Shown here: positions 26,543 to 35,210 of the stretch, piece after piece
Layout: the number at the start of each line of letters is the position of its first letter
Numbering within the stretch: the first letter of the stretch is position 1
DNA from: Nitrospira defluvii
GTDB lineage: Bacteria > Nitrospirota > Nitrospiria > Nitrospirales > Nitrospiraceae
DNA length: 64,000 bases
Assembly: GCA_000196815.1 (NCBI GenBank)
Contig: FP929003.1
Coordinates: forward strand, 4,177,501-4,241,500
Direction: 5' to 3'
The notes under the pieces: model-generated
Seen by the model: only the letters and a program-made list of their open reading frames with translations
What the model was told of the DNA's origin: nothing
Database searches by the model: none
Made by a program: the position numbers and the translations under genes

Positions 26543-27472
26543 TCAATGCTCCTGCTTGTGGATCATCGGATCGATTTCCCGCTTCGTTTCTTCGAGCACG
26601 TTATAGCGATTGTACGGATGCTCCATCACCTCGTTGGCATAGAGCCGCCCCGTCGGCGCCGGGACGCCGATGGTGGCGCCAACAGTCCCCCTTGGAGTAA
26701 TGGTGACCGTCTGCTCAACAGTCGCCCTGATGTAGGGATGCCAGACAACCAACTTATAGGTGCCCGGCGGCACATCGGTCAGGGTAAACCGGCCATGCTC
26801 GTCGGTCTTGGCAAAATACGGATTGGTGACGGCCAGTCCCCAGCTCTCCATGTAGGCATGGAAGCCGCATTGCATGACGAAGATCCGGCGACCCTTGCTG
26901 AGATTGACCAATTGCTTCATCGGCGGGCCGGCCATATGTTTGTGGTACATCCCGGCATCGCTGCGATCTTTCAGATTGCGCGGGTGTTGCGGATTCATCG
27001 GCAGCGGCACATTGAACAACACGCGGGCACCTAATTGGGACGTTTCATAAGCCTGAATGTCGTGCATGACGGGATCCATGTTGACCACTGTCACAGATTG
27101 ATCGTCCCGCACAACCGTGGTGAACGGTTCGAAGAGGCAGTCTTTCGCATCGATTTGCGGTACGCTCCCTTCGCTGAAGGATTTGCCCTTGTCGATCCCT
27201 TCCAGATAAACCACCACGTCGCGAAACTCGCCCCCAGGCCCGACCTGGAACGGTTGCAGGATGCGCCAGCCTCGCCCATCCGAAATGCGCCCGCAGTAGA
27301 ATTGGTCCGGCAAGGTCGTGAGGTTGTACCCCTTCGGCTTGGGGACAGTCCCTTCGAGCTTGACGGTGCCCGTAAGAGTCCCACCCTCTGAAACCGTGAT
27401 TGCGTCATAGGCCCAGACGACTTCTCCGCACATGGTCGCAACAAGCAGCAAGACAGTCATGGCGTAATACAT
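26543..27472 (-). CDS. Exported cupredoxin-type protein with C-terminal carboxypeptidase-regulatory-like domain
   Basis: The ATG at 27472 follows a GAGGAG site; the longer frame runs through a repeat and is rejected. The protein (309 residues) begins with a signal peptide cleaved near VVWAYDA. The region around residues 130-210 matches a type 1 copper site: His in PVMHDIQAYE and the Cys-His-Met trio in MQCGFHAYMESW. A beta-sandwich regulatory domain follows (about 225-280, GRFTLTDVPPGTYKLVVWHPY). The layout suggests a periplasmic redox or copper-binding protein. It is not part of a known pathway here, but the gene lies between the hyf cluster and a repeat. Confidence 0.78.
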   Translation of the reverse strand: MYYAMTVLLLVATMCGEVVWAYDAITVSEGGTLTGTVKLEGTVPKPKGYNLTTLPDQFYCGRISDGRGWRILQPFQVGPGGEFRDVVVYLEGIDKGKSFSEGSVPQIDAKDCLFEPFTTVVRDDQSVTVVNMDPVMHDIQAYETSQLGARVLFNVPLPMNPQHPRNLKDRSDAGMYHKHMAGPPMKQLVNLSKGRRIFVMQCGFHAYMESWGLAVTNPYFAKTDEHGRFTLTDVPPGTYKLVVWHPYIRATVEQTVTITPRGTVGATIGVPAPTGRLYANEVMEHPYNRYNVLEETKREIDPMIHKQEH

Positions 27473-27565
27473 ATGAGGGCTCTCCTCTACCAGGTTTCGG
27501 AAAAACTCATTTTGAGTCCCAAAGCCACCACAGATACGCGGTGTGGGACGACGTTGAACAGCCTC

Positions 27566-27690
27566 GCAGGATGCGCAAAAAGGCCGTCCAGCAAGGCCGC
27601 AGCGAGCACAGGGGCGAATCGTACTCTTGCGGTACGGTGAGCCGCTGAGCGATGCAAGAACGCCGCTGGCGGACTTTTTCCGCATCCTGC
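27566..27690. repeat. Long-hairpin palindromic repeat, copy 2 of 3
   Basis: The ends gcaggatgcg (27566) and cgcatcctgc (27690) are perfectly complementary, followed inward by caaaaaggcc/ggactttttc. The interior core caaggccgcagcgag ... cgtactc ... cggtacg ... gatgcaagaacg is shared with the copies at 17064 and 36260. It lies between the start of the cupredoxin gene and the stop of a small TPR-like gene. Confidence 0.85.
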
Positions 27691-27716
27691 TACAGCGTCA
27701 TACAGCGATGTTCTGT

Positions 27717-27956
27717 TCATAGCAGAGATTGCAGCGGTCGGCCCGTTCGACGTCGGCAGCGGGCGATGCCTTCACGAGCTTTGAGATTGTTCGGATCGGA
27801 GTCCAATACCGCCTTCCAGTTAAATTGAGCTTCTTCATGCTGGTCTAGTCTTTCAAGTAGGAGAGCCAAATCACACCGTGAGGCGAGATCGGTGGGAAAG
27901 ACCGTCAGCACTTCTTGCAATTCAGCCAGTCGCACCATCCAAGACTCATTCAACAT
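27717..27956 (-). CDS. Small TPR-like protein
   Basis: This 79-residue protein contains about two helix pairs of TPR type (SRCDLALLLERLDQHEEAQFNW, VLDSDPNNLKAREGIARCRR). It begins with an ATG that overlaps the stop of an upstream small frame (next entry). It may bind another protein or be a cut-down member of a TPR family. The function is unknown. Confidence 0.6.
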   Translation of the reverse strand: MLNESWMVRLAELQEVLTVFPTDLASRCDLALLLERLDQHEEAQFNWKAVLDSDPNNLKAREGIARCRRRTGRPLQSLL

Positions 27957-28113
27957 GGGAGTCCTTGCTCACTTTCTGGGTGGAGAGGAACATGCAAGCC
28001 GGCACGCGATGAGCGGTCCCCATCTGAGGACAATCGAATGATGCCCGGACAACCGGCAGTCCTCCATACGCCGCGACCAACAGAATGAGCACAATGGCGA
28101 TGTCGAACGTCAA
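27946..28113 (-). CDS. Possible 55-residue exported peptide, unknown function
   Basis: A TTG-started frame encodes a peptide with a signal-like hydrophobic segment (DIAIVLILLVAAYGGLPVV) and two Cys in the mature part (SFDCPQMGTAHRVPACMF). The stop codon overlaps the start of the TPR-like gene by 11 bp (ATG inside the end of the frame), which suggests translational coupling. No strong ribosome-binding site is visible before the TTG, so the start is weak. It is also possible that this frame is non-coding. Confidence 0.35.
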   Translation of the reverse strand: MTFDIAIVLILLVAAYGGLPVVRASFDCPQMGTAHRVPACMFLSTQKVSKDSHVE

Positions 28114-28471
28114 GAGTTCAAGGGGATTCCCATCCCCAGGTACACGGTTGCGACGATAACACGAGCTCGACTCGCCCAGTCGCGTCTTCAGGCGCGGCTA
28201 TGCACATCTGCTCAAGGCACGTCGCAACGCATGGCATGAGATATTGCAGGGAAGATGCCTGCGGTCACTGTCTGCGGCCATTCAATGAGAGCATGAAAGA
28301 AATAGCCTACTTACGAGCGGGAGCGGATGCTCCTTGTAGCTAGCGCAAGCCTGTTTTCGCCACCATCTGCAGGACTTGCAGATCATCCCGCAGCGCCGGC
28401 GGCGGGGTCTGCAAATATTGCAGCCAGACATCGGACCTGCTACTGCATGGGAGATCGCAACGTGGTGAGCG
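28114..28471. other. Intergenic stretch, no gene seen
   Basis: No frame in this stretch combines a start, a ribosome-binding site and gene-like codon use. It lies after the stop of the NtrC-family regulator gene and before the small exported frame, and should hold the terminator of the first and the promoter of the second. No strong hairpin was found. Confidence 0.4.
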
Positions 28472-29830
28472 TTAGGCCCGGATGCCGTACTCTTTGATCT
28501 TGTACTGCAACGCACGGAGGCTGATGCCGAGGAGTTTGGCCGCTTTCTCTCGATGATTCGTCACTTCGGCCAATGTCCGTTGGATGACATCCCGTTCGAT
28601 CTGTTCCAGGGGCGTCCCCAGCGTCACGAGCATCGTGCGGGCATCCTCCTTGCTGGCCTGGATTTCCTCCGGCAAGTGTTCGGGCTGAATCATGGCATCT
28701 TTCACCGTGACCACCAGCCGCTCCATGAGATTTCGGAGCTGGCGAATATTCCCGGGCCAGGCATAGAGGCGGAGCAACCGCATGGCGTCGCGTGACACCT
28801 CCTTTGGCTCGCGGCGATACTGGGTCGAGAAGGCGATCAGAAACCGGTTCACGAGCAGCGGGATATCTTCGGCACGCTCGCGCAGGGGCGGCAGGTGGAT
28901 CGGGACGACATTCAATCGATAGTAGAGGTCTTCGCGAAAGTCACCCTGCTTGACGGCTGCTTCGAGATTGCGATTCGTGGCGGCAATGATCCTGGTATCA
29001 ACCTTGATCACCTTGGTTCCGCCCAGGCGTCTGAATTCCTTCGTCTCTAAGACACGAAGGAAATCCACCTGCGATTTTAAAGAGAGCTCGCCGACTTCAT
29101 CCAGAAGCAGCGTTCCCTCATGGGCGAGTTCGAATCGCCCCAGCTTCGTGGCCATCGCTCCGGTAAACGCCCCTTTGTCGTAGCCGAACAGTTCACTTTC
29201 AAACAGGTTCTCTGGTAACGCGCCGCAGTTCAGCGTGATAAACGGTCCGTTCGCCCGGGCACTCCTATGATGGATCGCCCGGGCGACAAGTTCCTTTCCG
29301 GTCCCGCTTTCCCCCGTCAGTAACACCGTGACATCGCTCTCGGCCACCATCTCAACCATGTTGTAAACGCGCCGCATCGGCTCGCTGTCACCGACCATCT
29401 GATCGAAGCGTGTGCGTGTGTCCAGGCGGCTCTTGAGCTGCTTGTTCTCCGTCGCCAGCGCATGGCGATCCAGCGCCTTCTCGACCACGATGGGAAACCG
29501 CTCGCGATCGATGGGTTTCGTGAGGTAATCGTATGCGCCACATCGCATGGCCTCTACTGCCGTATCTATCGAGCCATACGCCGTCATGACCACGACTTCC
29601 GTCTCCGGCCACTTGGCCTTCAGGCGACGAAGAAACTCCATGCCGCCGATCCCGGGCATCTTGAGGTCGGTCATCACCAGATCGGCCGGGGCGGCCTCAA
29701 GCTCTTCCAGCGCTTCTTCTCCTGTCCCGGCCCCGCGCACGCGGTGACCTTTTTTTTCAAGAAGCGTCACTAACGCGCCACGAATATTGACCTCGTCGTC
29801 TACGACGAGAATATGTGCCCCTTGCGTCAT
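28472..29830 (-). CDS. Sigma-54-dependent response regulator (NtrC family)
   Basis: The domains are REC (about 6-120, acceptor Asp in LVMTDLKMPG), an AAA+ ATPase (about 140-380, Walker A GESGTGKELVARAIH and the sigma-54 contact loop GAFTGA), and a Fis-type HTH at the C terminus (AAKLLGISLRALQYKI). It activates sigma-54 promoters on phosphorylation. The start overlaps the stop of the upstream kinase gene by 4 bp (ATGA), so the two form one operon. The target promoters are unknown. Confidence 0.95.
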   Translation of the reverse strand: MTQGAHILVVDDEVNIRGALVTLLEKKGHRVRGAGTGEEALEELEAAPADLVMTDLKMPGIGGMEFLRRLKAKWPETEVVVMTAYGSIDTAVEAMRCGAYDYLTKPIDRERFPIVVEKALDRHALATENKQLKSRLDTRTRFDQMVGDSEPMRRVYNMVEMVAESDVTVLLTGESGTGKELVARAIHHRSARANGPFITLNCGALPENLFESELFGYDKGAFTGAMATKLGRFELAHEGTLLLDEVGELSLKSQVDFLRVLETKEFRRLGGTKVIKVDTRIIAATNRNLEAAVKQGDFREDLYYRLNVVPIHLPPLRERAEDIPLLVNRFLIAFSTQYRREPKEVSRDAMRLLRLYAWPGNIRQLRNLMERLVVTVKDAMIQPEHLPEEIQASKEDARTMLVTLGTPLEQIERDVIQRTLAEVTNHREKAAKLLGISLRALQYKIKEYGIRA

Positions 29831-31224
29831 GATCCCACCGCAACACTCTGCTGATGATCGACAGCAACAGGAAATTGCATGACCACCTGGGTGCCGTTTC
29901 CCGGCACACTTGTCACATGAATGGTCCCGCTATGATCCTGCATAATCCGGTAGGCGATCGCGAGGCCGAGCCCTGTTCCACCCGACTTGGTCGTATAGAA
30001 GGGCTCAAACAGTCGCGGCAGATCTTCCTGCTCAATACCGATGCCCGTGTCGCTCACGACAATCTCTACCCAGCGCTTCCCTTCCTCCGTGCGTTCTTCC
30101 GTAGCAATACTGCAACGCCCACCGTTCGGCATGGCATGGAACGCGTTGACGACGATGTTCACCAACACCTGGCTGATTTGCGTCTCATCACCCAGCACCG
30201 GAGACATGTCCTTGCTCACCCGTTGCTCAAGTTGAATCTTACGCTCCTCCGCTTCGAACCGCATGAGCGCCACGATGTGTTCGATCAAGGCGGGCAAATC
30301 CACCGCATGGAGACCCATGGAGCCGGGTCGCGCGAACTTCATGAAGTTATCGAGAATCACCGACAAGCGGCGGCATTCGGCATTCAACACGCGGAGGTAA
30401 TACGCGGCCTGCTTCGCCGGCCCCCCCTGCTCTTTGAATTCTTCCTCAAGGAGATGCAAATTCAAATCGATCGCGCTCAACGGATTGCGCAACTCGTGCG
30501 CCACCCCGGCAGACAGGGTATGCAGAGCCGCCAGTTTTTCCGCAACCCGGACTCTCCGTTCAAGAGCCAACCATTCCGTGACGTCCTGTGCCTGGAGGAT
30601 GACGCCGGCGGGCCGTCCATCGTCTCCGGTCAACTCGGCCGTACTGACGCGGATGGTGTGCAGGGTTCGATCGCGGCTTTCATAAGGCAAATCTTTCTGA
30701 CTCATGTGCCGATGGATCCGCAGCGCTGCATCAAGCGCCCCGCGGATGGTATCGCCCTCCGTAAAGACGGATTCGTACGAGTGGCCCAACAAGTCGAGCG
30801 ACGCACGTTTCAACACCGCCTCAGCCGAGGGATTGACGGCCGTAATAATGCCGCTGCGGTTCAGCGTCAGGACACCGGTTGGAATGCTCTCGAGGATATT
30901 GCGCGCCAGCCCCTTCACTTCTTCGAGGGTTCGTAGGGTGCTGTCATAGTGCAGAAACGTGATGACCGCGGTGATCCCGATCGCACTCACCAGAAACACG
31001 AGGAGCGCCACAAGCGTCAAGTCGCGGCGCGACTGCCAGAGCGCTGGAAACAAATCCGTCGGAACCGTCTTGCCTTGAGTGACGCCCTGCAGGAGAAGTT
31101 TCTCTTGTTCCAGGCTGAAGAGCAGGATGACGGACACGACCAAAGCCAAAATCAACAGCACCGCCGCGATCAACCGATAGGGAGCCCTTCGAAGGAGAGC
31201 GGCTTCAGGAATAGGTCTAAACAT
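29827..31224 (-). CDS. Membrane sensor histidine kinase, cognate of the NtrC-family regulator
   Basis: This 465-residue kinase has two transmembrane segments (about 17-39 and 73-95) with only a short (about 34-residue) periplasmic loop, a PAS domain (about 105-220), HisKA with the phospho-acceptor His in AGVAHELRNPLSAI, and HATPase with N box, F box and SGGTGLGLAIAYRIM. A small loop between the helices makes direct sensing outside the cell limited, so the PAS domain is probably the input. The 4-bp overlap with the regulator gene supports partnership. Confidence 0.94.
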   Translation of the reverse strand: MFRPIPEAALLRRAPYRLIAAVLLILALVVSVILLFSLEQEKLLLQGVTQGKTVPTDLFPALWQSRRDLTLVALLVFLVSAIGITAVITFLHYDSTLRTLEEVKGLARNILESIPTGVLTLNRSGIITAVNPSAEAVLKRASLDLLGHSYESVFTEGDTIRGALDAALRIHRHMSQKDLPYESRDRTLHTIRVSTAELTGDDGRPAGVILQAQDVTEWLALERRVRVAEKLAALHTLSAGVAHELRNPLSAIDLNLHLLEEEFKEQGGPAKQAAYYLRVLNAECRRLSVILDNFMKFARPGSMGLHAVDLPALIEHIVALMRFEAEERKIQLEQRVSKDMSPVLGDETQISQVLVNIVVNAFHAMPNGGRCSIATEERTEEGKRWVEIVVSDTGIGIEQEDLPRLFEPFYTTKSGGTGLGLAIAYRIMQDHSGTIHVTSVPGNGTQVVMQFPVAVDHQQSVAVGS

Positions 31225-31332
31225 ACCTGCGTCCTATAGGAAGACCCGAGCAGGATTTCATGCTACCACGCAGGATTGGGGCTGTATAGCCGAACGGTCT
31301 GGGAACCGAGGGCAACCACCGCGCGGCTGAAC

Positions 31333-33012
31333 TCATCCCAGCATGACGCGGCGATCGACATATTCTCCGATGGAAGGGTCATTGGTGACGAAGATCACAG
31401 ACCACGTTTCCTCTTTTGAACAGAGTCGCCGCAGCAGAATCTGCCTCAGATCCGGCTCCATGTTATGGAGCGTCCCGTCGAAGACAAGCAATTGCGGCCT
31501 CGTGACGATCGCGCGAGCAACCAGAATGCGAAGAATCTGACTCTTCGTGAAGAGCTTCCCCCCTGCCAGAGCCGGGGTTTCCAGGCCCTGCGGCAATCTA
31601 TCGGCTTCCTCATCTAATTCCGCGAACTTCAGCGCCCAGCGAAGGTCTTCGAACCGGACGGACGGGCGTCCGAGTGAGACGTTTTCCTCCAGTGTCCCGC
31701 CGAACAACGTCAGATGCGAATCGAGAACCAGCGCGCGGGCGGCATTGATATCATCCATGGTCATATCGCGCAGATCCACATCGTTGAATCGAACCACCCC
31801 GGTGGTCGGGCGAGAGAGACCGGCCAGCAAGAGGGCGAGGGTGGACTTGCCCGTGCTGGTGTGAGAAATGACCGCCACCTTTTCCCCGGGTGCCACCTCC
31901 AAGTTGAACCCCTTAATGATCGGTGGGGAGTTGGGATAGGCAAAGCCCGTGTCTTTGCACGTCACTCGCAGTCCGTGGATGGCGGGATCGGGTAACTGTG
32001 CGAATGATGCCTCCGCTCTCAGATCATCTTTCGGAAGAGAGAACACTCGCGTCAGCTCATCGAAGGACGTCAAGATATAGGTCACGGCATAGACTCGACG
32101 CGTCACCGTATCGAGATTCAGAAGGAGCGTGCCGACGATCACTTCTGCGGCGACGAACTGACCGAGCGTGATCTGCCCGATCGATAGCAGCCATCCGCCC
32201 ATGCCGATCATGCCGCTATGGCAAATCGCCTCCCAGATCACCGTGCTGATATACTGGCGCCAGGTCAGCACCCCTGAGCGAGTCCTTCGCGCCGCAAGGT
32301 ACGACTCCAGCAAGCGGTCGGTTTTATTCAGCAGCAACGGGGCGCTCTGGGTGGCCTTGAAATGAAGGCGATTCTGCGCAATATCCTGCATCCAGGTCAT
32401 GAGATCGTAATGGTGCTGTGAGACCGTCTGCGTCGCTCGAACCCCTCCTTGCCCGGAGGTGAATTGCACCAGAGCAAATCCACCGAGCAGGAAAGCGTTG
32501 TACACAAGGAAATACGGATGATAGACCACGAGAATCACCATCCCCGTAGCACCTGAGATGAACACGTTGATCAGGTCCACCAGCACAACCACCACGGCGC
32601 GCGGCAATAATTCCGCTTCTCCAAAGTAGTTCGCGTAGCTGGGCACGAACACTTCTTCCCGTACCCGGGGCAAGTGCTCCGTCATGGCGAGAGCGATACG
32701 GGTGTAGAGCCGCTGAAAGAGTATTTCCGTTGCGCTCGTCTGAAAGACCCGGAAGAAGCCGATGAAGAGGAGTCCGATCAGAATGATCAACGTGAGGGTG
32801 ACGATCATGACCGGCTCGATCGAAAACGCAAATGTGCTGACGAGTTCCTGCACGGTCAGGGGAACGACCAGGGAAAAGAGAGCGATGGCCAAGGCGTAGG
32901 AGACGATGAGAGTGAGGACGCGCTGTTCGAGGCCGATCACCAGCGCCAGCCGGGAAACTTCCCCCCAGAAGGTGCTGCGAACCGGCTTCAGCTCTAAATA
33001 GCGACCGGGCAT
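31333..33012 (-). CDS. ABC transporter-like protein with degenerate ATPase motifs
   Basis: A 559-residue half-transporter with five or six membrane helices (about 25-330), then a nucleotide-binding domain. The Walker A is altered (SHTSTGKSTLALLLAG, no Gly at the first position) but keeps GKST. The signature normally LSGGQ reads FTKSQ. Walker B ends in LLVFDG, so the catalytic Glu after the Asp is Gly. The switch His region reads FVTNDPS with no His. Known degenerate ABC sites bind but barely hydrolyse ATP. This may be a single degenerate homodimer or work with a partner not in the window. The start has a GAGAGG site. Confidence 0.85.
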   Translation of the reverse strand: MPGRYLELKPVRSTFWGEVSRLALVIGLEQRVLTLIVSYALAIALFSLVVPLTVQELVSTFAFSIEPVMIVTLTLIILIGLLFIGFFRVFQTSATEILFQRLYTRIALAMTEHLPRVREEVFVPSYANYFGEAELLPRAVVVVLVDLINVFISGATGMVILVVYHPYFLVYNAFLLGGFALVQFTSGQGGVRATQTVSQHHYDLMTWMQDIAQNRLHFKATQSAPLLLNKTDRLLESYLAARRTRSGVLTWRQYISTVIWEAICHSGMIGMGGWLLSIGQITLGQFVAAEVIVGTLLLNLDTVTRRVYAVTYILTSFDELTRVFSLPKDDLRAEASFAQLPDPAIHGLRVTCKDTGFAYPNSPPIIKGFNLEVAPGEKVAVISHTSTGKSTLALLLAGLSRPTTGVVRFNDVDLRDMTMDDINAARALVLDSHLTLFGGTLEENVSLGRPSVRFEDLRWALKFAELDEEADRLPQGLETPALAGGKLFTKSQILRILVARAIVTRPQLLVFDGTLHNMEPDLRQILLRRLCSKEETWSVIFVTNDPSIGEYVDRRVMLG

Positions 33013-33110
33013 GAGAGCCTCTCAGGAAGCACGCCGTCCCGGATCGCGCCGCACAGGTACAACGTGATGAGGGACAGTCTCGCTGCGAGCAGGAGAGAGG
33101 AGCGAACCAT
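32994..33110 (-). CDS. Possible 38-residue membrane peptide ahead of the ABC gene
   Basis: An ATG at 33110 follows an AAGGA site 5 bp upstream and encodes a short peptide with a hydrophobic stretch (LLLAARLSLITLYLCGAI). Its end overlaps the ABC gene start by about 19 bp, as for coupled genes. The peptide is too short to judge by homology, so it is a tentative call. Confidence 0.35.
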   Translation of the reverse strand: MVRSSLLLAARLSLITLYLCGAIRDGVLPERLSCPVAI

Positions 33111-33118
33111 GGGGATCC

Positions 33119-33307
33119 TTACTGTCTTGGCTTCGCTGGCCTTGTGATAAATCCTCTTCGCTTGATCAAACGATTCAAGCATTCGGAGCAGAGCTCTTGC
33201 CGGCTGAGGTCGTTGAAGCATAGCTGGACAGAGCGCCTGGCGCAGCGCTCGCAATACATGATCACGGCGGATTGTCGATCATTCGAGATCACAGAAGACT
33301 CCTTCAC
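33119..33307 (-). CDS. Small zinc-ribbon-like protein A, unknown function
   Basis: This 62-residue protein has two CxxC knuckles: YCERCARR (about 18-21) and LCSECLNR (about 40-43), with the Cys spacing of a zinc ribbon. A GTG start is preceded by a long GGAAGGAGGGAAGGAGA tract. It is a paralogue of the next protein upstream (33326-33514), sharing CERC, a central F-[ND]-x-x-S segment and LC-x-x-C. The two are adjacent in the same strand, so one probably arose by tandem duplication. Confidence 0.65.
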   Translation of the reverse strand: MKESSVISNDRQSAVIMYCERCARRSVQLCFNDLSRQELCSECLNRLIKRRGFITRPAKPRQ

Positions 33308-33325
33308 TCTCCTTCCCTCCTTCCT

Positions 33326-33514
33326 TCATTCATGCCTGGGGATGACCCGGCTTGTCCCCTCAGGCAACTCAGCCTCACGCAGAAGAGACCATGCCTGCTG
33401 CCACCTCATGCGCTCGAAGCAATTTTCGCAGAGCAGCAGTTTGCTCCACTGGTCGAACATGAGCCGCCCGTCGGTTCGACCGCATCGCTCACAAGGATGA
33501 TCCGTCGGTTCCAT
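33326..33514 (-). CDS. Small zinc-ribbon-like protein B, unknown function
   Basis: A 62-residue protein with the knuckles PCERCGRTD (about 8-11) and LLCENCFER (about 29-32), again a short zinc ribbon. Its ATG follows an AGGA at about 10 bp. It lies immediately upstream of its paralogue. Such proteins may act as nucleic-acid or protein-binding adaptors, but nothing in the surroundings shows which. Confidence 0.65.
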   Translation of the reverse strand: MEPTDHPCERCGRTDGRLMFDQWSKLLLCENCFERMRWQQAWSLLREAELPEGTSRVIPRHE

Positions 33515-33738
33515 AACTTCACATTCCTATTCCGATCCGTTCATTTGAATAATGCGACTATTCCACTACTGGCCTAAGCAACTCGTATGCCTTACTGTCC
33601 AGGCCAGGAAATATATTGGATCTATGAGGGTTTGGACCTATGAGCCGACTCACCCACATCGCCGCAACTCTGATCCAACGAGCATTCAGGAGGTAGTTCT
33701 GCAAAAATTGCACGTAGGCTTAGAGTAGGAGTGGCATC

Positions 33739-33990
33739 GTGCCCATGGAAAGAAACAGCAATGCTCACGACCGCTGCCCGACGCTCGAAGAAGTCTGCGT
33801 ACTTGAGGCGTGTTGCCGTGGCTGCGAGGGTTACTGGTATTTGCCATCCATACGGGCATACGGATGGACGGAGAACCATTCCGGCAAATCAGGCTGGGCG
33901 TGGGAGGAAGGGGCCACCGGCGAGATCGTCATGGATTACTTACGCACATCTCCCAACACACACCAGAGACGGCGCGTGCCGGATTTCTGA
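33739..33990 (+). CDS. Possible small Cys-rich protein, unknown function
   Basis: A GTG start at 33739 has an AGGAG site at 6-7 bp. The 83-residue peptide has Cys at CPTLEEVCVLEACCRGC, which could bind metal, followed by Trp/Tyr-rich sequence (GYWYLPSIRAYGW). It overlaps by 55 bp the 3' end of the convergent DUF1566 gene, so its C terminus may be wrong. The evidence is the ribosome-binding site and Cys pattern only. Confidence 0.4.
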   Translation: MPMERNSNAHDRCPTLEEVCVLEACCRGCEGYWYLPSIRAYGWTENHSGKSGWAWEEGATGEIVMDYLRTSPNTHQRRRVPDF

Positions 33991-34436
33991 TCGGTCACAG
34001 CCTGACCGGAGAAGAAACTTTGCTGCCAGGCGACGATATCGTCTTTAGGATGGGGCGTGGCCGTCCAGTAGATGCCGGACTTGATATTGCGAAAGGGATG
34101 ACCCGCCGGTAGCGAGGGATCCTGCTGATCCAGATCGACCAGCGTCTTGATTTCGTCGATGCTCGGCGCGCGCCAGCCCTGCTTCCCACCGACGGTTTTC
34201 GTGGCGCATCGGGCGATGGACCGGTCCCACACATCGAAGACATAATCCGGCTCCCGCTCCCAGACCAGGCCGCTCACAGCATCTTTCACCGCCTCCCCGT
34301 CCAGGATCAGCACAAATCGCGAGGAACTTTCCTCAGCATAGACATGGCCCGGCATCGTACCGGCCCAGAGGGAGAACAGAACGGCAGAAACCCGGCAGCA
34401 GAGCCATACGATTCGCATGCGGGCAGTGTGCACCAT
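33936..34436 (-). CDS. Exported DUF1566-type protein
   Basis: This 166-residue protein has a hydrophobic N terminus (WLCCRVSAVLFSLWAG) and a cleavage-like region near VYAEE, so it is probably exported. The mature domain shows the DUF1566 pattern: LVWEREPDYVFDVWDRS, GWRAPSIDEIKTLVD, SGIYWTATPHPK, and a closing TRRLWCVLG. These domains are common in surface or lectin-like proteins. The ATG at 34418 is an alternative start. Confidence 0.75.
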   Translation of the reverse strand: MVHTARMRIVWLCCRVSAVLFSLWAGTMPGHVYAEESSSRFVLILDGEAVKDAVSGLVWEREPDYVFDVWDRSIARCATKTVGGKQGWRAPSIDEIKTLVDLDQQDPSLPAGHPFRNIKSGIYWTATPHPKDDIVAWQQSFFSGQAVTDQKSGTRRLWCVLGDVRK

Positions 34437-34478
34437 GCTTGAGCGCTTTTCAAGGATGGGAGTGGGAAGCGGAACGTG

Positions 34479-35207
34479 CTACCAGTCCAGCCGCCGGTAT
34501 TGCCGCCTCAGCAGCATCGCACCCCACAACAAGGCCAGCAGCATCAGCGCCGTGCCGATCCCATAGGCCAGCTTCGCCAGACGATGGTCGTAGGGCAGCC
34601 AACCGAGCATGGTGAGAAGGTTGTTCCAGTCGTGCGCATCGACTTCTTGGCCGGTAAATCCGCCGAGCAGGATGAGGTCCATCGCGCGGGCATCGTTGAT
34701 ATAGGGTGCGACGTCCATGAAGTTTTCCGCCGTCCACCAGAGGGCGACCGAGCCGCCGAACGGATCACGCGTCTTGACGAGAAACGTGACTAGACAGATC
34801 AGCGGCATGAGGATCTGTCCGAGGCTGCCGCCGAGGATAGTCATGAATCGTCCGAAGGGCATGAACAACAGATGGCCGGCTTCGTGGAACGGCAGGTTCA
34901 CCAGGTGCAAAAACGAGTCGCCGGTGTCATTCGTATCGAGCGGTGTAGTTACGAATCGCCAACCCCAGACCACCAATAGCAGGAAGACCAGCACCCGCCC
35001 GGCGAAATAAAACGGGTTGACCGACTCCTCGGTCGTGAACAGCCAATCCTTGGCAAAATTCGGCCAGCGAGATTCGCGCACCGGCTGGCGCCGATTCATC
35101 GATGGACTGGGTCGTGAGGCCGAGGCTATCTTGGCGAAGATCATGCCGCAGCGAGCGCAATCTATCCTCCCGTCTCCCTGTTCCCATCCACATTTTTGAC
35201 AACGCAT
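34479..35207 (-). CDS. Zinc-ribbon membrane protein with HExxH motif
   Basis: A 242-residue protein. Its N terminus has two CxxC pairs (RCQKCGWEQG and DCARCGMIF), a zinc ribbon. A linker leads to four or five membrane helices. The central NLPFHEAGHLLFMPFG (about 106-121) contains HExxH, the zinc-protease core; a third ligand has not been found, so protease activity is unproven. The gene lies 3 bp after the site-2 protease gene at 35211-36167, which points to a shared task in membrane-protein handling. Confidence 0.7.
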   Translation of the reverse strand: MRCQKCGWEQGDGRIDCARCGMIFAKIASASRPSPSMNRRQPVRESRWPNFAKDWLFTTEESVNPFYFAGRVLVFLLLVVWGWRFVTTPLDTNDTGDSFLHLVNLPFHEAGHLLFMPFGRFMTILGGSLGQILMPLICLVTFLVKTRDPFGGSVALWWTAENFMDVAPYINDARAMDLILLGGFTGQEVDAHDWNNLLTMLGWLPYDHRLAKLAYGIGTALMLLALLWGAMLLRRQYRRLDW

Positions 35208-35210
35208 CGG

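Noticed and set aside
27473-27685. N-terminal extension of the cupredoxin-type protein
   Set aside because: It reads through the long-hairpin repeat at 27566-27690. The ATG at 27472 has a GAGGAG site and a signal peptide follows.
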